64,000 nucleotides of DNA, from the NCBI RefSeq assembly GCF_014839805.1, contig NC_051142.1:4154001-4218000 (forward strand). The letters run 5' to 3'. Positions 58,161-64,000 of the stretch are shown here, piece after piece. Source of the DNA: Manduca sexta. Taxonomy: Eukaryota; Arthropoda; Insecta; Lepidoptera; Sphingidae. The position numbers were made by a program, and so were the translations under genes. Numbering within the stretch: the first letter of the stretch is position 1; each line of letters begins with the position of its first letter. The notes beneath the pieces were generated by a model. It was not told the DNA's origin. It was given only the letters and a program-made list of their open reading frames with translations, and ran no database searches.

Positions 58161-58212
58161 GCGATATATTTATATTGTTATATATAGATATTTAACAATA
58201 TAAATATGTCGC
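58161..58212. repeat. 20-bp hairpin, 12-base loop
   Basis: GCGATATATTTATATTGTTA pairs with TAACAATATAAATATGTCGC (19 of 20; the exception is G-T). Confidence 0.7.
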
Positions 58213-59526
58213 AATCGATATAGTAAAATATTAACCTCATACACTCTCTCACTCATCTCTTACACAACATAAAATGTTATAAGATATATTTTTTGTAATA
58301 CGACATTTTATACTAAGTTATTTAATTATAACGTAAGCAATTAACCACTCATTGTGTGAACGCTTGAGAATAAGTCAAAACTTCGCTACTTTTACTACGA
58401 CCTTTAACTTACACAATAGAAACTAGCAGCGCCACAAAGTAGTATGAAATGTTTCTAATGTCACGTAGCAATATCGTAGCCAGCGCCGTTAAGGCTCGTA
58501 GACGCTACGACGTAGCAGATTATAAACATAGCATCGTCGGTCAGTTCTCGAGTGCTTAACAACTAACTTTTGGCTGTAGAATTAAATTTTAGTATTCATC
58601 ACGTGACCCAAAAACATTTTATCACGTGTAAATTCCGCATATTACACGTTGTGTGATATAATGTATGGGTTTGCCATGATGAACAAAATTAAACTGCCTT
58701 CAAAAACCATTATTTTAGTTTAAAACCAAACTACTAAACCGCTTTTTGAAAAAATCAATGGAACCAATCTGGCAGCCTATTCTTACAAATAAGAAAAGAC
58801 ATCCCCAAATCACTTAATAATTGAACGTGTTTTATGATAACAAACATAAAAAAATAGACGTTGAATTGAGAACGTCCTCCTAATTTTGAAGACGTTTAAA
58901 AACAAAAATAGACTCCACGCCCAATTCGCAACAAATGCATAAAACAACAAAACAATCTTAGTATTGTTAGTAAAATAGGAAAGATTTAGTGTGCAGTTTA
59001 TAGTAGTTAGAATCTGTTTACACGGGGCTACGTTTGAAGTACTGCATGAGCTCTGTTATTGTGTTCGTGCACTTAGTTTTACTTAAAGAACATCCGGGAC
59101 AAAGCAGTGCTAAAGTGGATTAACAGACAAGACGTACTGATCAATTTCTCAGTGGAAGCAAACATAAACGACATTTGTATGGGGCTGTTTATATTGCATG
59201 ATACATTTATAGTATTTAGTTTTATTTTGTAAATATTTTATAGTTTTATTTGGATCATCTCCGTAATTATGATCCTTCACAGATGTTTATTTATTTATTT
59301 ATTTTATTTTAGATGTTTAAATATTATTTTTAAATAATTTCGCGCAAAATACAGGAATGATGATTCAATGTATTAATTATGTTTTGTGAGTATCCGATAC
59401 ATAATAATTTACGCATATTTTTGTGTTCATTGTTTTATCAAAAAAAAAGTATTCCTGGAAAATTTCTATAAACGTTTCAAAGACAAAAGAACACCTTCCT
59501 ACCCTTTTCAAAAACAAGAATAACAA

Positions 59527-59583
59527 CTTGTAGATTGTATTTTTTGGTTTTAAAAATAAAACCAAAAAAATACAATCTACAAG
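59527..59583. repeat. 25-bp hairpin, very short loop
   Basis: CTTGTAGATTGTATTTTTTG, then GTTTT, is followed after about six bases by its complement, AAAACCAAAAAAATACAATC, then TACAAG, with one extra A. Such a tight palindrome is prone to cruciform formation. Confidence 0.8.
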
Positions 59584-60837
59584 GTTTTTAAAATCATATT
59601 TTACCTCATAGAATACTATTCCTACTTTACAAATACATAACATTATTTTCAAAATATTGATTCACAACTATAACATTATATCAAAAAAGCATCATAATTT
59701 GTCACAACGCCGATAGCAACCTAAACTGAACCTTAAAATCAATCGCTGAGCTAAAAATCATCGTATCTAAAAGCACGCACCGCCGAAAAATATTTCTAAA
59801 GAGGTGAAAATAGCTTACCATGCTCTGCTGAGCAACGCTTCGGTCACACCGATCGTGTATAACGGAGCAAGAGTACATTATGTGCGGTGGTTCTGTGAAT
59901 ATTCGACGTTATTAGGCCTCAAGCGTTTTTTTATTACATAACCCGATATTTTACCTATCACTTCACATGTACAATGACTATATAATAATATGGGTCAAGC
60001 TGACCCAATTATGCTGTAGGAAAAATGTCTATAGGGTGACTCGGGTAAACATAAGCCACTAAATTATATGTAAATCAAAATTCCGTGTAGAAGAAATTAC
60101 ATTACTTCTAGATTCGACAGTTTTGAATAACGAATTGCAACATATAGTGTGTCTAAGACGTAACATCTATTTCAACATTCCAAACAATATCACAAAACAT
60201 TGTACTGTTAAAAAAATTGTCAATAAAAAAAGACATGAAGACAATAAACAAAAATCACCCTTGTATCTAAAATGTTGATACAAATTTGCTTACTGAGAAC
60301 ACACCGACCAACATTGTTATTACTGGGAAAATTAACGTCTTTGGAAATATACATTCATACCGAGAAACTGTTAGTTCAACTAATGCCTATAGATATTACT
60401 GACAAAATATAGACCGAATACCTTGCACAAATTCATAGCAGACTATACAAGCATGGCCCAGAGAAGCTGCACATCGAAGCGTTAATAACTGAGGCGTCAT
60501 CATTGTGAGATTCACCATATTAATATATTTAGACAACAAATATTTTTAAATTTAATGTAATTTTTAATTTATTTTCAAGTAGATCAGTAATACAATAAAA
60601 TGCAATTTAAACGTATGGATACTATATTGTGATGCTAAAAATATTACAATAGCTCAACTTTATAAATAACTCAAGAGTATCCTAAAGCAAATAGTATGCA
60701 TAGAAAGAACGTAAAAAATATCATTATCTTATATCACTAAGAATAATCAAACTAAACAATAAAGATTATTAATCAATATGACAATCACTTACGGATCCCT
60801 GAAACGTTTGAAGCGATGATATTGTGTCAGCTTTAAT

Positions 60838-60872
60838 GACACAGACGTGTATACACGTTTATACACGTGTCA
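60838..60872. repeat. palindromic ACGTGTATACACGT cluster
   Basis: TGACAC, then the perfect palindrome ACGTGTATACACGT, then TTATACACGTGTCA; the outer parts also pair. It contains a CACGTG E-box. Confidence 0.6.
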
Positions 60873-63079
60873 CATAATAAAGCGATCTATTGTGATCGTC
60901 GCATAACGTCCTATCAACGTGGGCATGACAATACATTTAATATAACATTTGCATGTGAGACGTTTGCACAATGATTTGATAGGATTAGAGAATGTAATAT
61001 TGATAAAGCGATTGTGAAGTAAGTCTAGGCTGCACCAGTCTACCTCCATATGAAAGAGCTGACTTTGTCATTTTCATGTCACGTTCCGAAGTCAGCCAGT
61101 GTATAATATGTATCCGTCGACATTAAATTTGGGCTGCACTATACGTTTAGTAGAGAAGTGTTACTCAGCAACAAAATGACAGCGTCTATGTGATGCCTCA
61201 CGTTGGCTTCGAAAAGTAAAAACAAAAACATTTTAGTAACGTATTATAGTTTTGATTTTTTGCAAGTGGTCCTAATTAAACAACGTTTCACTGCACAAAC
61301 CTAACACAAAAATAAAATGAATAAAGAAATTTCTAACAAAAATTTAACGTATTTAATACAATTCACATCACAGGGCCGAATGCAAACAACGTTACATCCG
61401 TGATTAGCCTTTATCCGACAGCGCAACTTCGAATAGGCCGGTAATTCAACGTAAAAGCAAATGAGTACAGTCCACTAATTAACTCAATTCACAGCTAACA
61501 TGTTTTACTGAGTGTAATGAGTAAATAAATCTCCACGTGTGTCCGACACGCGTTATTTACCACTGATGGAAAATAACGTGGTGTCGTTGTCACATATGTA
61601 ATTAAATTAATAGTTATTAATTAATTGGAGATTAAATTATCACGTAATGATCGACCAGCGCTGATGTGATGTTACAGAAATTTTGCATTAATGAAGGAAT
61701 ATAAATACAAATTATATTTTAAATATGTTCCATTTATACAATCAGCTTTGCAATACCGGCTTCTACGTCTCATTACGTAAACAATTCCGCCCGTCCATCG
61801 ACTAAAGGCACGATAAGTTCATCATAAACCTGAATACACTATCCTAAACAAACATTTCAAACCTTTCGCGGATTACTAAAAGTCGAACTTATTTAAATAT
61901 TGCAACACTTTTGCAATATGGTGAAATTTTGAGACCACAGACGCGTGTCAAAACTACTTACTGTCTAAGCCTTAAAGTAGGATGAATGCACAGTGAGATC
62001 AAGATGCAAAAGGCTTGACGCAGCGAAATTGAGAGCCAACAACCAAGCAGCTGTAGATATTCCGAATACTTCAATAAAATTTGATAAAATGTCATGAGTA
62101 TGTAATGAAGTATGTAACGCCAATCCACCACCACATCGCAGTACGAGCAAATGGCAGAAGAATAAGCTGATGTCATCAATAAGGTACATTTGATTACTCT
62201 TTAAACTACGTCCTATAATATTAGTAAATTTATCAATAATAAATTCATTAAAAATTTAACAAATATCTATGCTTAAACTGGCCCTAAGTTGATTCCCAAG
62301 CTTCCTAAGTGATGAAAACATAAAAGTGATTATAGTAAACCGTGAGAATGTCAAAAGTTATCTCCCAAACAAAAATATATTTTGGCAATGTCTCATCTAT
62401 ATGTACGTATTCTTTGTAAAAGTAGAATATTACATTAGCATGATGGTAAGTTAATACTCTCTCATTTATAAAGGTCGGAACTCGGAAGCATGTCTCCAAA
62501 TACAAACAAAACAGAGACAAACCAGGAACATGTGGTAAATTAGGACAATAAGCGATCTATATATCTATCAAAAGATGGAATCTTTAATGTGTCAGTGTCG
62601 TTACACATTTTCTGTACAAACTATCGCGAGAAAGTGCTTAATAAGATTAAAAGCCAGTAAACTATAATTAAGAGTCTAAATCAAGGTTTAATAAATCCTT
62701 AAATATCTTAGCGTATGGCCCCAATTTCTTGCCAAGTTCTACCAATGATAATTCTATACACATTAGACCATTGACAAACCTATTATATTAGTGATCATTC
62801 TATCATAACATGAATATAAAATTTGATCAAATAGTAATATTGAAAGTATTTTTATGTAGACAAAGCGAGTGAAATGAACTCGTCCGTACAGGCATGGCAG
62901 CTTCATTAATCTTCTTGCGAGTGCGCGGCGTTTGCAAATTGCTAGCGTGCGACATGATACTCTCCGACTACGATAACCCGTGGAATAATAACGTATGGTC
63001 AGTGCCAGTCGTTTCAGGGCGAAAAAGCTAGTTTTTGTTATTCTATTATCATTCTGTTTAACAAAAAAAATCTTGGGTC

Positions 63080-63197
63080 GTATTTTTTTTATATGTGCAC
63101 GCCTATTTGACCCCACTGCACCTGATGGCAAGTGGAGTAGGATCTAATTAAGTGTCGACTGACGAGAGATGATCATCCCTTATTCTCATAGCCCGGT
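63080..63197 (-). mobile_element. family C repeat fragment
   Basis: CCCACTGCACCTGATGGCAA, then GTGTCGACTGACGAGAGATG, is the minus-strand 3' part of family C. Upstream bases give an A-rich tail (complement of TATTTTTTTTATA). Confidence 0.7.
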
Positions 63198-63264
63198 GAT
63201 ATAACAATCCGACATAAAAAGAGAGATTTGAGGCGCATGAACTATCGCTTTACGTGCTTTTCGA

Positions 63265-63437
63265 GGCACGATGGCATCACACCGCCAACATCCTGACATC
63301 GAGCTGCGACTGAGTAATTTTCAAGATAGAAAAAACCCAGTCACATAATTTTTGGCTCGACCCGGCATTCGAACCCAGCACCACAGCGGTCATGGACATA
63401 CCACATACGCATTACAAACAAGCCATCGAGGCAGTCA
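63265..63437 (-). mobile_element. tRNA-derived SINE with a different body
   Basis: The minus strand starts GACTGCCTCGATGGCTTGTT (box A region as in family B) and has a box B, GGGTTCGAATGCC, but the body (AACCCAGTCACATAATTTTT on the plus strand, then CATCGTGCCTCG) differs from family B. So a related tRNA head is joined to another tail, or it is a separate family. Confidence 0.65.
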
Positions 63438-64000
63438 TGATATCTTTTATCACAGTTGCATTGAAAGTTTTTAAATTAAATTTTTTCATTACATGAGAAA
63501 TTCAAGATTGACTTGAGACACTACGTCAGCAAACTAGTTTAACTTGCAAAGGAAGAAAAATACACAACAAAGTTAACATTTTATTCCCAGTAGGTGAATC
63601 TAGATTCGCAAAGCAAACTCGCAGCTCAGAGTTGTACGCTTCCAGTATATTCTATTCATTGTGAACGCTTCAGTTGGTCGTGGTAGTAAGCACTTAATAC
63701 CTGCATTGCTTTCTCATATAGGGTACAAGCCCTACTAATAGGGTTATGCAGTCCAGTTATTTGAAAAAATAAGCAATATAAATAAGATTATGATTTTCTT
63801 ATTTATGAATTCGATTTTGCTTTTAGAATGCGGATTACTTACTAGGCAATGCGGATAATTATTGATTTTTGTATTATTAAATTATAGTAATACGTGAATA
63901 CCGTTAAGTCAAATAAATAAATAAATGTATGTGTTGGGGATGAACCGTCATAATCTACAAATACAAAATATTTCAATATGGTTCATGTGAGGTTTTTTTT
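63438..64000. other. AT-rich DNA to the window end
   Basis: No gene. AAATAAATAAATAAATG at about 63911-63927 is a LINE-like simple tail without an identifiable body. Confidence 0.45.

Larger units (their letters stand above)
57911..63079. other. 5.2 kb AT-rich DNA, no repeat family or gene recognised
   Basis: Contains three hairpins, listed separately. 58370-58570 is less AT-rich, with several GTAGC/CGTAGC words. A minus-strand frame of 122 codons (62763-63131) overlaps the next repeat at one end; its central Arg-rich part (62880-63020) is less AT-rich, but no family is recognised. Confidence 0.45.

Noticed and set aside
59377..59652. 91-codon minus-strand frame
   Set aside because: Rich in Phe, Lys, Ile and Tyr, spans the 25-bp hairpin, and has no motif.
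1..64000. CRISPR arrays, operons or prokaryotic signals
   Set aside because: The repeats are dispersed SINEs, Helitrons and microsatellites; the sequence is clearly animal nuclear DNA.

Overview
This window looks like non-genic DNA (intergenic or deep intronic) from a butterfly or moth. The base composition is strongly AT-rich. No long protein-coding gene is visible outside transposons, and the window is packed with mobile elements typical of lepidopteran genomes: tRNA-derived SINEs, small Helitron-like elements with TC and CTAG ends and a GC-rich 3' hairpin, and non-LTR retrotransposons of the CR1/jockey and R1 types. The order Lepidoptera is a confident call made from remembered repeat families. 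I cannot name the species.

Layout. 0-9.5 kb: sparse short repeats, including a hAT-like MITE (480-632) and SINE and Helitron fragments. 9.5-17 kb: two complete Helitron-like elements (10200-10944 and 11101-11990, the second carrying four 121-123-bp tandem units), then a ~1-kb near-perfect foldback element (15962-16947). 17.1-18 kb: a nested SINE cluster with two datable insertions, each flanked by a clean target-site duplication. 20.2-20.8 kb: a decayed R1-clade retrotransposon C-terminus. 20.9-21.1 and 28.0-28.2 kb: two palindromic RFX X-boxes, which may mark promoters. 30-46 kb: many SINE copies, two local tandem duplications, and two small GC-rich, exon-like islands on the minus strand (42155-42294 and 30536-30616) whose reading phases are compatible. 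47.4-51.9 kb: an almost full-length CR1/jockey-type LINE on the minus strand with an intact ORF1 and an ORF2 broken only by four one-base losses at short homopolymers. 52-64 kb: mostly unique AT-rich DNA with scattered repeats and hairpins.

How the parts relate. The LINE supplies the kind of machinery (endonuclease and reverse transcriptase) that can mobilise SINEs. The SINEs here show 11-15 bp duplications and 5' truncation, as target-primed reverse transcription predicts, although I cannot show that this LINE family is the partner. The Helitron-like copies are non-autonomous, and no Rep/helicase is visible. If a host gene crosses the window, the best hints are the two minus-strand exon-like islands and the X-box regions. 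All of these are inferences.

Limits. Repeat families were recognised by eye and by comparing copies within the window, and boundaries of degenerate copies are approximate to about 10-20 bases. Repeat families are labelled A to G for this window only.
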